From Aestuariibacter sp. A3R04 (lineage in GTDB: Bacteria; Pseudomonadota; Gammaproteobacteria; Enterobacterales; Alteromonadaceae): a stretch of DNA of 64,000 bases. Positions 44,298-53,441 of this stretch are shown one piece after another; within the stretch, counting starts at the first letter, position 1, and each line of letters opens with the position of its first letter. The stretch covers positions 1 through 64,000 of the forward strand of contig NZ_JAHKQR010000003.1 of the NCBI RefSeq assembly GCF_018860805.1, given 5' to 3'. The notes beneath the pieces were generated by a model. The model was not told the DNA's origin and searched no databases. It saw only the letters and a list, made by a program, of their open reading frames with translations. The position numbers and the translations under genes were made by a program.

Positions 44298-46279
44298 GCG
44301 CTCACTCCTTTCGCATTGGCAGATAAGTGCTCTGCTTCAATTTTTTCTACTTCATCAGGTTGTACGTAGTAATCAACGTCGCTGGTGTAACAGCGCTTGA
44401 TAAATACTGCGATACCGCCGATGAAACCCACCGCTGCCAGCCACCAGATGTGCCAGATAAGTGCGAAACACATAGCGGTGAAACACATGCTCATCAGGAA
44501 CCCAGCAGAGGTGTTTCTCGGCATGTGAATAGGGGCGTACTTTTGTGGTTGCTGATACGCTTCACCACGTTCTTTCATATCCGTCCAGGCATCGATGTCT
44601 TTGATGTGAGGGATGTGTGCAAAGTTGTAGAACTGAGGCGGAGAGGCAGTAGACCATTCCAGCGTGTGGCCGTTCCACGGATCACCTGTTGTATCTTTCA
44701 GTTTTTCTCTGTTCTTGAAACTGATGAACAATTGCAACAGTTGGAAGAAAATACCAGCGGCAATGATGAAGGCACCTACGGCAGCTATGTACAACCAGAT
44801 ATTCCAATCCGGATTATCCGTGTGGTTTAAGCGACGTGTCATTCCCAGGAAACCAAGCACATACAGCGGCATGAATGCCACCATAAATCCGATTTGCCAG
44901 CACCAGAACGCGGCTTTACCGGTTTTTTCGTCCAGTTTGAAGCCCATTGCTTTAGGGAACCAGAACGCAAAACCTGCCAGGTAACCAAATACCGCACCAC
45001 CGATAATGGTGTTGTGGAAGTGGGCAATTAGGAACAAGCTGTTATGCAATACATAGTCGGCACCGGGAATAGCAAGCAGCACACCCGTCATTCCACCAAT
45101 GGTAAAGGTAACCATAAAGCCAAGCGTCCATAGTACGGGTACGCTGATAGTCAGACGACCGCGATACATAGTGAACAACCAGTTAAACAGTTTTACACCG
45201 GTAGGGACGGCAATAACCATAGTCATGATGCCGAAGAAGGCGTTAACATTTGCGCTTGACCCCATTGTAAAGAAGTGGTGCAACCAAACGATAAAGCCCA
45301 AAATAGCAATGGCGCCAGAGGCATATACCATAGACTTGTAGCCAAACAAGCGCTTAGCGGTAAAGGTTGAAATAATCTCTGAAAATATACCAAAAGCAGG
45401 TAATACCAGGATATAAACCTCAGGGTGACCCCAAGCCCAGAACAGGTTGATGTACATCATCGAGTTTCCACCGGCATCATTGGTGAAAAAGTGGAAGTCG
45501 AGGTAGCGGTCAAGGGTTAACATGGCCAGTACCGCAGTCAAAATAGGGAATGACGCGGCAATCAGAATGTTCGCCCAGGTGCAGGTCCAGGTGAAAATTG
45601 GCATTTGCATTAATTTCATGCCAGGTGCACGCATTTTAAATACCGTTACCAAGAAGTTAACGGCCGTCAATAGCGTACCGAGCCCGGATATCTGCAACGC
45701 CCATATGTAGTAGTCAACACCAACCCCCGGACTGTATTCCAGTCCGGCCAACGGTGGATAGGCTACCCAACCTGTTTTAGCGAACTCACCCAATCCCAAT
45801 GATATATTAATGAGGATTGCGCCGCCGGCGGTTAACCAGAAGCTTAGGTTGTTCAAAAACGGGAACGCCACATCACGGGCACCAATCTGCAGAGGCAGAA
45901 TGATGTTCATCAGACCCACCATGAAAGGCATTGCCATAAAGATAATCATGATCACGCCGTGGGCAGTGAATATTTGGTCGTAATGTTCCGGCGGCAGGTA
46001 ACCTTCAGCGCCATTAGTGGCTACAGCGAGCTGTGTCCGCATCATGATGGCGTCGGCGAAGCCGCGCAATAACATAATCATGGCCAGCAAGATGTACATA
46101 ATACCCAAGCGTTTGTGGTCAACAGAGGTAATCCAGTCGCGCCACAGAGGTCCCCATTGTTTGTACTTGGTGAGCATAAATGCAATCACAACACCAAGTA
46201 CTGCCACTACACACAAGGTAACGATAATAATTGGATCGTGTGGAATGGCTTCCAGTGATAATTTACCGAGAAAAGACAT
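44294..46279 (-). CDS. cyoB: Cytochrome bo ubiquinol oxidase subunit I
   Basis: The 661-residue catalytic subunit of the haem-copper quinol oxidase. Haem and copper ligands are seen in the expected contexts: FTAHGVIMI (low-spin haem His), [14 protein letters not shown] (CuB His cross-linked to Tyr), [12 protein letters not shown] (two CuB His) and IAHFHNTI (haem ligands). It couples ubiquinol oxidation to oxygen reduction and proton pumping. It begins 2 bases after the cyoA stop. Confidence 0.97.
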   Translation of the reverse strand: MSFLGKLSLEAIPHDPIIIVTLCVVAVLGVVIAFMLTKYKQWGPLWRDWITSVDHKRLGIMYILLAMIMLLRGFADAIMMRTQLAVATNGAEGYLPPEHYDQIFTAHGVIMIIFMAMPFMVGLMNIILPLQIGARDVAFPFLNNLSFWLTAGGAILINISLGLGEFAKTGWVAYPPLAGLEYSPGVGVDYYIWALQISGLGTLLTAVNFLVTVFKMRAPGMKLMQMPIFTWTCTWANILIAASFPILTAVLAMLTLDRYLDFHFFTNDAGGNSMMYINLFWAWGHPEVYILVLPAFGIFSEIISTFTAKRLFGYKSMVYASGAIAILGFIVWLHHFFTMGSSANVNAFFGIMTMVIAVPTGVKLFNWLFTMYRGRLTISVPVLWTLGFMVTFTIGGMTGVLLAIPGADYVLHNSLFLIAHFHNTIIGGAVFGYLAGFAFWFPKAMGFKLDEKTGKAAFWCWQIGFMVAFMPLYVLGFLGMTRRLNHTDNPDWNIWLYIAAVGAFIIAAGIFFQLLQLFISFKNREKLKDTTGDPWNGHTLEWSTASPPQFYNFAHIPHIKDIDAWTDMKERGEAYQQPQKYAPIHMPRNTSAGFLMSMCFTAMCFALIWHIWWLAAVGFIGGIAVFIKRCYTSDVDYYVQPDEVEKIEAEHLSANAKGVSA

Positions 46280-46281
46280 AA

Positions 46282-47226
46282 TTACTCTTCAACTCCCATA
46301 TGATGGCCGTTGTGCCCGCTGTGTTTGGGTTTTTCACCCTGAACAGCGTTAGCCGGTTTGCCATAGAAATCCATGGAGCCATGATCTTTCATATACTTCA
46401 TAACGATTTCGTGGAATAGACCGTCGGAAACGGTGCTAAAGTAGGTAACAGGATGATATTCCGTCGGTTCAGCCAAGGTTTTATAGCTTTCTGAGGTCAA
46501 CGCGCCGCCTTCCTGTTTCACTTTTTGTACCCAAGCTTCAAATTCGTCTTCAGTAGATGTCGCAATGGCATCAAACTTCATACCGGTGAAACCTGCGCCA
46601 CTGTAATTAGACGAAATACCTTTGTACGTGCCCGGCTCTTCAGCAATAAGGTGAAGCTTGGTTTCCATGCCTGCCATTGAATAAATCTGACTTCCCAGTT
46701 GAGGGATGAAGAATGAATTCATTGTGCCTTCAGATGTGATCTTAAAAGCAATGGGCTTATCGGTTGGAAACACCAATTCGTTCACCGTGGCAATACCCTG
46801 TTCCGGATAGATAAATAGCCATTTCCAGTTCAGCGAAACCACTTCAACCGTCATGTGCTCACCTTTACCTTCTAGTGGGGCGTATGGGTCCAGTGAGTGC
46901 GTTGAACGCCAGGTAATTATGCCCAGGGCGATAATGATGAGAATGGGAATAGTCCACACTGTGGCTTCAATCTTGGTCGAGTGAGCCCATTTGGGTGTAT
47001 AGACTTCAAAATCGCGGCTGGCGCGATACTTCCAGGCGAAAAACAAGGTAAGTACTATCACTGGCACAACGACGATGAGCATCAGAACCGTACATAAAAT
47101 GATAAGGTTCTTTTCCTCAATGCCGACTTGCCCTTTGGGATCAAGTACGCCACCGCTACAACCGGCCAAAAACAGCACGATTGCTGCAAAAGCAATTTTA
47201 GAAAGGTTACGAATAGACAAAAGCAT
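46282..47226 (-). CDS. cyoA: Cytochrome bo ubiquinol oxidase subunit II
   Basis: A 314-residue lipoprotein with signal peptide and lipobox LFLAGCS, two membrane helices and a periplasmic cupredoxin domain. The CuA-binding Cys residues of cytochrome c oxidases are absent (the region reads [21 protein letters not shown]), as expected for a quinol oxidase. An AGGAAA ribosome site precedes the ATG. It is the first standard gene of the cyo operon. It is preceded in the same direction by a small membrane-protein gene. Confidence 0.96.
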   Translation of the reverse strand: MLLSIRNLSKIAFAAIVLFLAGCSGGVLDPKGQVGIEEKNLIILCTVLMLIVVVPVIVLTLFFAWKYRASRDFEVYTPKWAHSTKIEATVWTIPILIIIALGIITWRSTHSLDPYAPLEGKGEHMTVEVVSLNWKWLFIYPEQGIATVNELVFPTDKPIAFKITSEGTMNSFFIPQLGSQIYSMAGMETKLHLIAEEPGTYKGISSNYSGAGFTGMKFDAIATSTEDEFEAWVQKVKQEGGALTSESYKTLAEPTEYHPVTYFSTVSDGLFHEIVMKYMKDHGSMDFYGKPANAVQGEKPKHSGHNGHHMGVEE

Positions 47227-47401
47227 TTTCCTATAACCCAGGTTTATCGTTATTGTCGCTTAGCGCGACATGCGTAAAATCGATAGAATATATCGACGAT
47301 TTTTCAAACAAATGAACGCGGAAAGACAGCTTGTCGCCGAATTAAGCGCCCTTGGTTACAAATGTGTCTTGGAGCCATGTGTAACCAGCGGTTGTCATCT
47401 G

Positions 47402-47806
47402 CTAGAAAGGGGGAGCCCGGCTACCGAATTGGTGAACAAACGGCTGGCGGTACGTGTCATTTAAGACAAAAATCGGTGTGGCAACTTTGCTTACGCGTGA
47501 TCGTGCGAAAGCGCGGGGGTAAAGTCTTAGCCCTATTAAGCACAGTAGCAAGGTGGTTGACAGGAAAAATACTGACAAGGATACGTGTGCAATTGCCAGA
47601 AAATGTGGCTCGACAACGAGATTGTCGTGAAGTGCACTTACGAATTCAGAAGAGTCAGCCATGATACCGCTGATAATAGTGGTTACGTTGAAGAGCAATA
47701 CGAGAGTAGCGATCCACAACAGCATGCCGACAGCTTTGGTGCTGTCTAACACCACTCGGTCAAAGACTACCGAGTTGAAGCCAGGCTGGTGCGGAACGGT
47801 TTGCAT
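47402..47806 (-). CDS. Hypothetical small membrane protein ahead of cyoA
   Basis: A 134-residue protein with two clear hydrophobic segments (AVGMLLWIATLVLLFNVTTIIS and LAIAHVSLSVFFLSTTLLLCLIGL) separated by about 30 residues. I do not recognise a family. It lies 175 bases upstream of cyoA in the same orientation and downstream of the FNR-type box, so it probably shares the cyo promoter. A weak AAGAG ribosome site precedes the ATG. It might be an accessory or assembly factor of the oxidase, but only position supports this. Confidence 0.6.
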   Translation of the reverse strand: MQTVPHQPGFNSVVFDRVVLDSTKAVGMLLWIATLVLLFNVTTIISGIMADSSEFVSALHDNLVVEPHFLAIAHVSLSVFFLSTTLLLCLIGLRLYPRAFARSRVSKVATPIFVLNDTYRQPFVHQFGSRAPPF

Positions 47807-47981
47807 GATTAACGCTCTTAATTTACTGAAATTGACTATGCCAGGTACAAATTCTCCGGGCAGAGAGTAGAGAAACTAAGTGGGGTAAACAAGAGTGAGA
47901 ATGGGAGCGGGGTGCTCATTGATCTCTCAATTGAAAATGAATTGTAAATAGAGGGGGAGGCAAGCGAATAGCCGTGAGTAA

Positions 47982-47995
47982 TTGATCTGTATCAA
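47982..47995. promoter_or_regulatory. FNR/ANR-type box upstream of the cyo operon
   Basis: TTGATCTGTATCAA matches the FNR consensus TTGAT-N4-ATCAA exactly. It lies about 175 bases before the small membrane-protein gene that precedes cyoA. In E. coli FNR represses cyo without oxygen, so a repressor role is likely here. Confidence 0.65.
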
Positions 47996-48094
47996 TTTTT
48001 CATAAGCTGTACAAAAAGAAATCAGGTTTTCGATTTGGCGTTGTTTTTTTAGACAAATTGAGAAAGTAAGCGTCATACCAGCCAACAAAAAACA

Positions 48095-48126
48095 GTAAAA
48101 AATGTATGGTCATTAACATTTTTTAC
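48095..48126. repeat. Perfect 11-bp inverted repeat in the cyo-asd region
   Basis: GTAAAAAATGT and its exact reverse complement, separated by 10 bases. The arms are AT-rich. It could be an operator for a dimeric regulator or a weak hairpin; neither direction has a following T-run typical of a terminator. Confidence 0.6.
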
Positions 48127-48452
48127 ACAAGCGTTAAGCTGTATTATTTTTAAGTTATATTGCTGAAACTCCGAAGAGAGGCCATATAGAACTGTTTGTT
48201 ATTTACTCAGTAGTAAAGGTTGACTCATTGCTGACTACGCTTAGGCCTAGCCATTTCCGCTCTGCCAGTGAATTCATTCGGCCTTTTATTTGTGACTAAC
48301 CGTGAATTGCAACTGGCAAAGCAATCTTATTCTTTATAGACTGCGGGCTTTACAACACGTTTTCTGATGAAAGTGACAATGAGATAAAGAACCCGCTCAG
48401 AGGTTTTGTCACGAGGCAGACATCGGAAAGGATACGAAATAAGGGTTTACAA

Positions 48453-49574
48453 ATGTCTCAGCAAAAAGTTGGTTTGGTGGGCTGGCGCGGTATGGTCGGT
48501 TCGGTATTAATGCAAAGAATGCAGGAAGAAAGCGACTTTGCTTCTATTGAGCCAACCTTTTTTACAACCTCTCAAAAAGGTCTAGCTGCGCCTGACTTTG
48601 CCGGTAAATCGAGTGGTGTTCTCGAAGATGCACATGATATCAATGCGTTGGCAATGCAGGACATCATCATCACATGTCAGGGTGGTGACTACACGAAGGC
48701 CGTTTATCCTGCTCTTCGTGAGTCAGGCTGGAACGGCTACTGGATCGATGCAGCATCGGCCCTTCGAATGAGTGACGATGCGGTTATTATTCTCGACCCG
48801 GTAAACCGAAAGGAAATTGACAAAGGGTTGGATAATGGCCTGAAAACTTTTGTTGGCGGAAATTGCACCGTTTCTTTGATGTTATTAGCCCTTGGCGGAT
48901 TATTCGAGCAGGATTTGGTGGAGTGGGCGTCGCCTATGACCTATCAGGCCGCGTCTGGTTCCGGCGCTAAACACATGAGAGAATTGCTCAGTCAAATGGG
49001 TGCCGTACATAGCAGTGTTAAGTCTTTAGTAGACGACCCGTCTTCGGCCATTCTTGATATTGATCGCCAAGTTGCAGATTTCATTCGTTCTGATGATAAT
49101 CCTACGGCGCAATTTGGCGTGCCTTTAGCGGGTAGCCTCATTCCTTACATCGACAGTCAGTTACCTTCTGGGCAAAGTCGTGAAGAGTGGAAAGCACAGG
49201 CAGAAGCCAATAAAATATTGGGTACCCAAGCTGCGCCGGTTCCTATCGACGGGCTTTGTGTGCGAGTAGGCGCAATGCGTTGCCACAGTCAGGCCATTAC
49301 CCTTAAATTGAAGCGCGATTTACCCCTTGATGAGATTCACCGGATCATTGGTGAACACAACGATTGGGTAAAGGTTATTTCTGATGATAGAGAACTGACC
49401 ATGAAGGAGTTAACACCGGCAAAGGTAACTGGCACATTATCGATCCCCGTGGGCCGTATTCGCAAACTCAATATGGGGCCTGAATATATTTCCGCGTTTA
49501 CCGTTGGCGACCAACTATTATGGGGGGCTGCAGAGCCACTGCGTCGCATGTTGCGAATTTTGTTGGAAAAATAA
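48453..49574 (+). CDS. asd: Aspartate-semialdehyde dehydrogenase
   Basis: A 373-residue NADPH-dependent enzyme converting aspartyl phosphate to aspartate semialdehyde for lysine, methionine, threonine and diaminopimelate. Signatures: [14 protein letters not shown] at the N-terminus (nucleotide binding), the catalytic Cys in [24 protein letters not shown], and [11 protein letters not shown] with the base His. Length matches the gammaproteobacterial enzyme. It is monocistronic and ends before a bidirectional terminator. Confidence 0.97.
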   Translation: MSQQKVGLVGWRGMVGSVLMQRMQEESDFASIEPTFFTTSQKGLAAPDFAGKSSGVLEDAHDINALAMQDIIITCQGGDYTKAVYPALRESGWNGYWIDAASALRMSDDAVIILDPVNRKEIDKGLDNGLKTFVGGNCTVSLMLLALGGLFEQDLVEWASPMTYQAASGSGAKHMRELLSQMGAVHSSVKSLVDDPSSAILDIDRQVADFIRSDDNPTAQFGVPLAGSLIPYIDSQLPSGQSREEWKAQAEANKILGTQAAPVPIDGLCVRVGAMRCHSQAITLKLKRDLPLDEIHRIIGEHNDWVKVISDDRELTMKELTPAKVTGTLSIPVGRIRKLNMGPEYISAFTVGDQLLWGAAEPLRRMLRILLEK

Positions 49575-49605
49575 GTAAGTCGTTGCCGGCATCGGCAGGT
49601 TGCAC

Positions 49606-49645
49606 CAATAAAAAAAGCGGCATCACAACAGCCGCTTTTTTATTG
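49606..49645. terminator. Bidirectional terminator between asd and the DUF547 gene
   Basis: An inverted repeat GCGGC / GCCGC (loop ATCACAACA) flanked by seven A residues on the left and six T residues on the right. The symmetry extends to about 15 bp, so it can end both convergent transcripts. Confidence 0.92.
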
Positions 49646-49662
49646 GTAAAAGTAATATTTTA

Positions 49663-50847
49663 TTAATTTTTGATGTCTTTTTTCACATCTTCCTTATCAA
49701 GGTCCTTAATTTCCACTTTACCCTGATTAATTTTTTGCATTTCCCGTAGCCGTTGTAGTACTTCAATTTGTGCGGCCGGGAAGCGGGTGTTCAAGCGAGC
49801 CATGTCAACAACGTTTTCTCCAAGTGGGTTTTCAATTGCGACACTACTAACACCGCCGCTTCCACCACCGATGCGTTGTTTTGCTTGTACTGCATCGAGC
49901 AATGCGGCGTTGTTGATCATACCCGACGCTCCAAAATCTCTGGCTCCCCCCGTCAGGCTGGCAATTTGCCAGTCAGCGGTATCGAAGTCCAGCGTTTTCG
50001 CATTCATGATTTCGGTATAAAAATCATCTTCCAGAAAATCCAGTAGATGCTCTTTCAGTTTTTCTTTACTGTTATCAAAAAAAGGCAGGTTTCGCTCGTA
50101 AAACACCGAGATCTTACCGTCATAGTAGGTGCCACGGTTAGAGTTAACGAACTCAGTCGCATTCTCTTCAAGCTGACGCCAAACGTTGCTACCTTGGAAC
50201 GCCTTATTCTGAATACTTGGACCGCCTATGTTGCCTTGGAACAGGCCGTAAATAACCAGTGCGTTATCGTGGTATTTCTCTTTCAAGATCGTAAACTGAA
50301 TATCGTCAAGGCTTAAAGAAACGCCACCTACGTTGAGTACTTTTTTCGCTAATATCGAATCTTCATCACCGTAGTCCAGTAATTTCTTAACGCTGCTTGT
50401 AGGCTTTTCTTTTGCTAACTCATCTAGCAGTGTGAAGTTGTAAAGGTTGAGCCAGTAGGCAAGTTGCTCATTTCGGTTGAGCAAACTCAGTGGTACCTGA
50501 CTTGGAAGTGTCTCCAGGCTGTCTTGCAGTGTAGTGAGAATTTTTGTGACCTCTTCGTCATCCAGGGCATCAAAATTAAAACGATTTCCCTCAAGAGCGG
50601 TAAGTCTGTTAACTCTTGATTTCATTCGCGTCCCGGTATTTTGCGGGCGGGGGGCTTTTTTTCTGCTGGATCGGCCTACATCGAGTACCAATGATTGTAA
50701 AAATGCATCGAGGTCGTCATAGCTAACTTCAAATTTTGAGTCAGGATCGTCACCGCGGAATGGCTCTGGAATTTTTTTCTCATCTGCAAAAGCGTTGAAT
50801 GACCCTGCTAGCAGGAGGGTTGAAAGAAAGAGTGCGCTTATTTTCAT
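49663..50847 (-). CDS. Exported DUF547-domain protein
   Basis: A 394-residue protein with a signal peptide (LFLSTLLLAGSFNAFA) and the DUF547 core, recognisable from NEQLAYWLNLYNFTLLDEL and VYGLFQGNIGGPSI-like stretches. DUF547 proteins are widespread in proteobacteria but have no settled function; some reports place the fold near papain/transglutaminase-like proteins, which I cannot confirm here. The C-terminal tail is highly charged (KGKVEIKDLDKEDVKKDI type). Monocistronic, convergent with asd. Confidence 0.88.
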   Translation of the reverse strand: MKISALFLSTLLLAGSFNAFADEKKIPEPFRGDDPDSKFEVSYDDLDAFLQSLVLDVGRSSRKKAPRPQNTGTRMKSRVNRLTALEGNRFNFDALDDEEVTKILTTLQDSLETLPSQVPLSLLNRNEQLAYWLNLYNFTLLDELAKEKPTSSVKKLLDYGDEDSILAKKVLNVGGVSLSLDDIQFTILKEKYHDNALVIYGLFQGNIGGPSIQNKAFQGSNVWRQLEENATEFVNSNRGTYYDGKISVFYERNLPFFDNSKEKLKEHLLDFLEDDFYTEIMNAKTLDFDTADWQIASLTGGARDFGASGMINNAALLDAVQAKQRIGGGSGGVSSVAIENPLGENVVDMARLNTRFPAAQIEVLQRLREMQKINQGKVEIKDLDKEDVKKDIKN

Positions 50848-51157
50848 GTTAAATCCTTTTCTGTCGTCTTCTCGTCACAATACTTAATATGCATTGTTAT
50901 AGGCTTAATTATCAACAACATCAACTGCCTTGTAAATTTTTGTACAAAGCATATAGACCAACAAATATTGACACTTGGTCTCAGGGCCCTGCCATACTTG
51001 TGTTTGGACTGTGAATAGAAAAATTGTTAATTTTCGTAACCAGGGATAGAGACATCGACAAGGCCGTGCGTGTCTCTACAGTTTCATTGCTTTCGCAGTA
51101 CGGTGAATTGGTATTGCCAGGGTTTTCTTGTATGGTTGCCGCTAACGCAGCATTGAC
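50848..51157. other. Intergenic region between DUF547 and hxlR genes
   Basis: About 310 bases with no convincing gene. It must contain divergent promoters. An inverted repeat TAGAGACA / TGTCTCTA with a 16-base spacer at 51047-51078 is the only structured element I see; it lies about 80-115 bases before the HxlR start and might be its operator or a leader hairpin. Confidence 0.5.
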
Positions 51158-51550
51158 ATGAATGAGCGCTGTACCAGCAAAGGAGATTTTAGTTTGCAAA
51201 ATGGTCACGAAGGGCAGCAGTCCCGAAAAAGAAATTCACGTGAAACTTGCCTCGAGCCCTGTGCAATTGAAAGAGGTATGCGCGTCATCGGCGGTAAGTG
51301 GACGGGGTCTATTATTTATCATCTCAAAGACGAGCCCGTGCGATTTAATGATTTGGTGCGTATGCTGGGAGGGGCAAGTAAGAAAATGATAGATCAGCGT
51401 CTAAAAGAGTTAGAAAGTCGCAATATGGTCGTTCGCAAGGTACTTAATGACAGGCCCGTTGCGGTGAGTTATGAATTGACGGATTTTGGCAGGAGTGCGC
51501 TGAAAGTTCTTGATGCTGTTCGTCAGTGGTCTGAAGCCAACGATATTTAA
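51158..51550 (+). CDS. HxlR-family transcriptional regulator
   Basis: A MarR-like HxlR regulator with the family signature CxxPC-x-(I)-ERGMRVIGGKWTGSIIYHL, the recognition region RFNDLVRMLGGASKKMIDQRLKEL and the wing VSYELTDFGRSAL. Several HxlR proteins use the N-terminal Cys to sense aldehydes or oxidants; the Cys pair CLEPC is present. The ATG at 51158 has no ribosome site, whereas a TTG at 51194 is preceded by AAGGAGA at ideal distance, giving a 118-residue protein; that may be the true start. It precedes the cysteine-synthase-like gene in the same direction and may control it and the nearby DMSP-lyase genes. Confidence 0.92.
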   Translation: MNERCTSKGDFSLQNGHEGQQSRKRNSRETCLEPCAIERGMRVIGGKWTGSIIYHLKDEPVRFNDLVRMLGGASKKMIDQRLKELESRNMVVRKVLNDRPVAVSYELTDFGRSALKVLDAVRQWSEANDI

Positions 51551-51768
51551 TGTCACTGCCTTTTATGTTGCGTTTTACAATATGCCCTTTTAAGGACTTT
51601 GTGCATGTGCACTTAAGCAGGGTTTGGGTTGGTAAAAAATTCTAACTATTATTATTTTTTCGGGTTTTTTTGCTCTTTTTTTTCGATAAGTAATGTTACT
51701 TCGCATTATGGTGCTCGTTGATGCAGTATAAACTTGCACTATCAACTGGGTGAGGAGTGAGTAGCGTT

Positions 51769-52815
51769 ATGTCATCGTGGGTATCTCAAGCTATTGGAAA
51801 AATTAATGCAGACTACCAGCGGTCTGCAGATACACATTTGATCAAACTGGATAAAATCAACATTCCAGGTGTAGATATATATCTAAAAGACGAAAGTACT
51901 CACCCAACGGGTAGCCTTAAACATCGGCTGGCCCGCTCACTATTTTTGTACGCATTGTGCAATGGCAAAATACGGGAAAACACCACTATTGTTGAGGCTT
52001 CATCCGGCAGTACTGCAGTATCTGAGGCGTATTTCGCAAGAATGATTGGCGTGCCATTTGTCGCTGTCATGCCTGCTGCCACCGCGCAAAGTAAGATTGC
52101 TTTGATTGAACAGTTTGGAGGGCATTGTCATTTTGTTGATTGCCCAACGCAGATGCACGACGAAGCTGTACGTGTGGCAAAAGCCAGAAATGGTTATTTT
52201 ATGGATCAATTTATGTACGCTGAGCGTGCCACCGATTGGCGGGGAAGCAATAATATTGCTGAAAGCATGTTTGGCCAAATGTCGGCGGAGCCTCACGCAG
52301 AGCCCCATACCGTAGTGATGAGCGCTGGTACTGGTGGTACATCCGCTACCATAGGTCGCTATATTCGCTACAAGGGGCTTGCTACCCGATTATTGGTCGT
52401 CGACCCACAGCACTCTGTTTTCTTCGAGAGTTTTCAAACTCGGGACAATAGTGTACAGAACACGCGCGGTAGTCGAATTGAAGGTATTGGCCGGCCCAAG
52501 GTGGAAGCTTCATTCCAGCCTGATGTGATTGATTGCATGATGCAAGTAGATGATGGTGCGTCTATTGCCACTATGCTTTGGCTGTCAGAAATGTTAGGCG
52601 TAAAAGCTGGCGCGTCAACAGGCACAAATATGTGGGGGGTACTGCAAGTTGCACGAAGTATGCAGCAGCGGGGAGAGTCAGGTTCTATTGTTACCCTGAT
52701 GTGTGATAGTGGTGACCGCTATCAGGACACATACTACAACCCCGCGTGGGTTGAAAAAGAGTTTGGTTCAACAACGCAATATCGCAATTGGCTGGACGAC
52801 ATACCTTTGAACTAA
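51769..52815 (+). CDS. PLP-dependent cysteine synthase/desulfhydrase-like enzyme
   Basis: A fold-type II PLP enzyme of about 348 residues. The PLP Lys is in [11 protein letters not shown], the substrate/phosphate loop [10 protein letters not shown], and the cofactor-phosphate loop [14 protein letters not shown]. It belongs to the cysteine synthase/cystathionine beta-synthase superfamily but differs from CysK/CysM in the SSGSTA and [13 protein letters not shown] motifs, more like Cds1-type cysteine desulfhydrases. An in-frame GTG at 51757 is an alternative start; a GAGGAG site lies in front. Convergent with the DddQ-like gene, the stops overlapping by four bases. It may handle sulfur amino acids or release sulfide. 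Confidence 0.88.
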   Translation: MSSWVSQAIGKINADYQRSADTHLIKLDKINIPGVDIYLKDESTHPTGSLKHRLARSLFLYALCNGKIRENTTIVEASSGSTAVSEAYFARMIGVPFVAVMPAATAQSKIALIEQFGGHCHFVDCPTQMHDEAVRVAKARNGYFMDQFMYAERATDWRGSNNIAESMFGQMSAEPHAEPHTVVMSAGTGGTSATIGRYIRYKGLATRLLVVDPQHSVFFESFQTRDNSVQNTRGSRIEGIGRPKVEASFQPDVIDCMMQVDDGASIATMLWLSEMLGVKAGASTGTNMWGVLQVARSMQQRGESGSIVTLMCDSGDRYQDTYYNPAWVEKEFGSTTQYRNWLDDIPLN

Positions 52816-53438
52816 CACATTTTCGCTGGCACATTGACGTCACCAGCCCACAACCAAGGCGCCAAAATAGGTGCTTTTTCACAGTGCATAGCGTGGGCGA
52901 TTTGACTGGGGTGAATAATGATATCGCCCAGTTTTTTTTCATCGAGTGGTGCTTTGTTGATTCCCCACATACTGCCCGGAGTGAGGTTCAAATAAATTTC
53001 AATGGCCGGATGGTGGTGCCAGTCATAGAAGAAATCAGGGGCAATGAGTGTGATCCCCGTTGAAAAGTAACTACAGGGAATAATCCCGCCATCTCCCACT
53101 AACGTTGCATAGGCAAAATATTGCTTAAATGCACTGCCCACGTCTTTCTCGTCGTAGCCCGGTGTCCACGGACAGCAAGGTAGCACCGCTTGGGTTGCCT
53201 GGCAGAGTGAAAGTAAGTGGTCGTTGTCGTGTGGTTCAGCAAGTGCTGATTCAAGGGCTTGATCCAACCACCGGGTGACAGGCGCTTGGGTTGGCTGTAC
53301 GGTGGAGCGCTCCAGCGATTTATCTGCTAAAAACCGCTGTGCTGCCTGTATGGTGGCTTTTATGTCATTATTAGCGGGCTGAAAGCCCAAATACGACACA
53401 AAGGTGTTAACGTAGTTATCTATGGTTTGATTTCGCAT
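52812..53438 (-). CDS. Cupin DMSP lyase-like protein (DddQ/DddL-like)
   Basis: A 208-residue cytoplasmic protein with an N-terminal helical part and a C-terminal cupin. The metal-binding set of DMSP lyases is present: His143-x3-Glu147-x-Tyr149 ([10 protein letters not shown]) followed by PGSMWG, and His182 in the second cupin motif ([12 protein letters not shown]). The 39-residue spacing from the first to the last His is almost that of DddQ, and the length is like DddQ/DddL. These enzymes cleave dimethylsulfoniopropionate to dimethyl sulfide and acrylate. It starts 3 bases after the unrecognised membrane-protein gene, so the two are one operon. Substrate needs biochemical proof; many cupins of this type are unassigned. 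Confidence 0.78.
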   Translation of the reverse strand: MRNQTIDNYVNTFVSYLGFQPANNDIKATIQAAQRFLADKSLERSTVQPTQAPVTRWLDQALESALAEPHDNDHLLSLCQATQAVLPCCPWTPGYDEKDVGSAFKQYFAYATLVGDGGIIPCSYFSTGITLIAPDFFYDWHHHPAIEIYLNLTPGSMWGINKAPLDEKKLGDIIIHPSQIAHAMHCEKAPILAPWLWAGDVNVPAKMC

Positions 53439-53441
53439 ATA

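Larger units (their letters stand above)
47807..48452. other. Divergent regulatory region between the cyo operon and asd
   Basis: About 650 bases without a convincing gene. It contains a perfect FNR-type box at 47982-47995 and a perfect 11-bp AT-rich inverted repeat at 48095-48126. The remainder before asd shows no riboswitch I can recognise. Confidence 0.6.

Noticed and set aside
44327..44830. 167-residue open frame opposite cyoB
   Set aside because: Complete overlap with the conserved oxidase subunit; no independent evidence.
48180..48452. Lysine riboswitch before asd
   Set aside because: I could not find the conserved lysine-aptamer core; the leader shows no convincing match.
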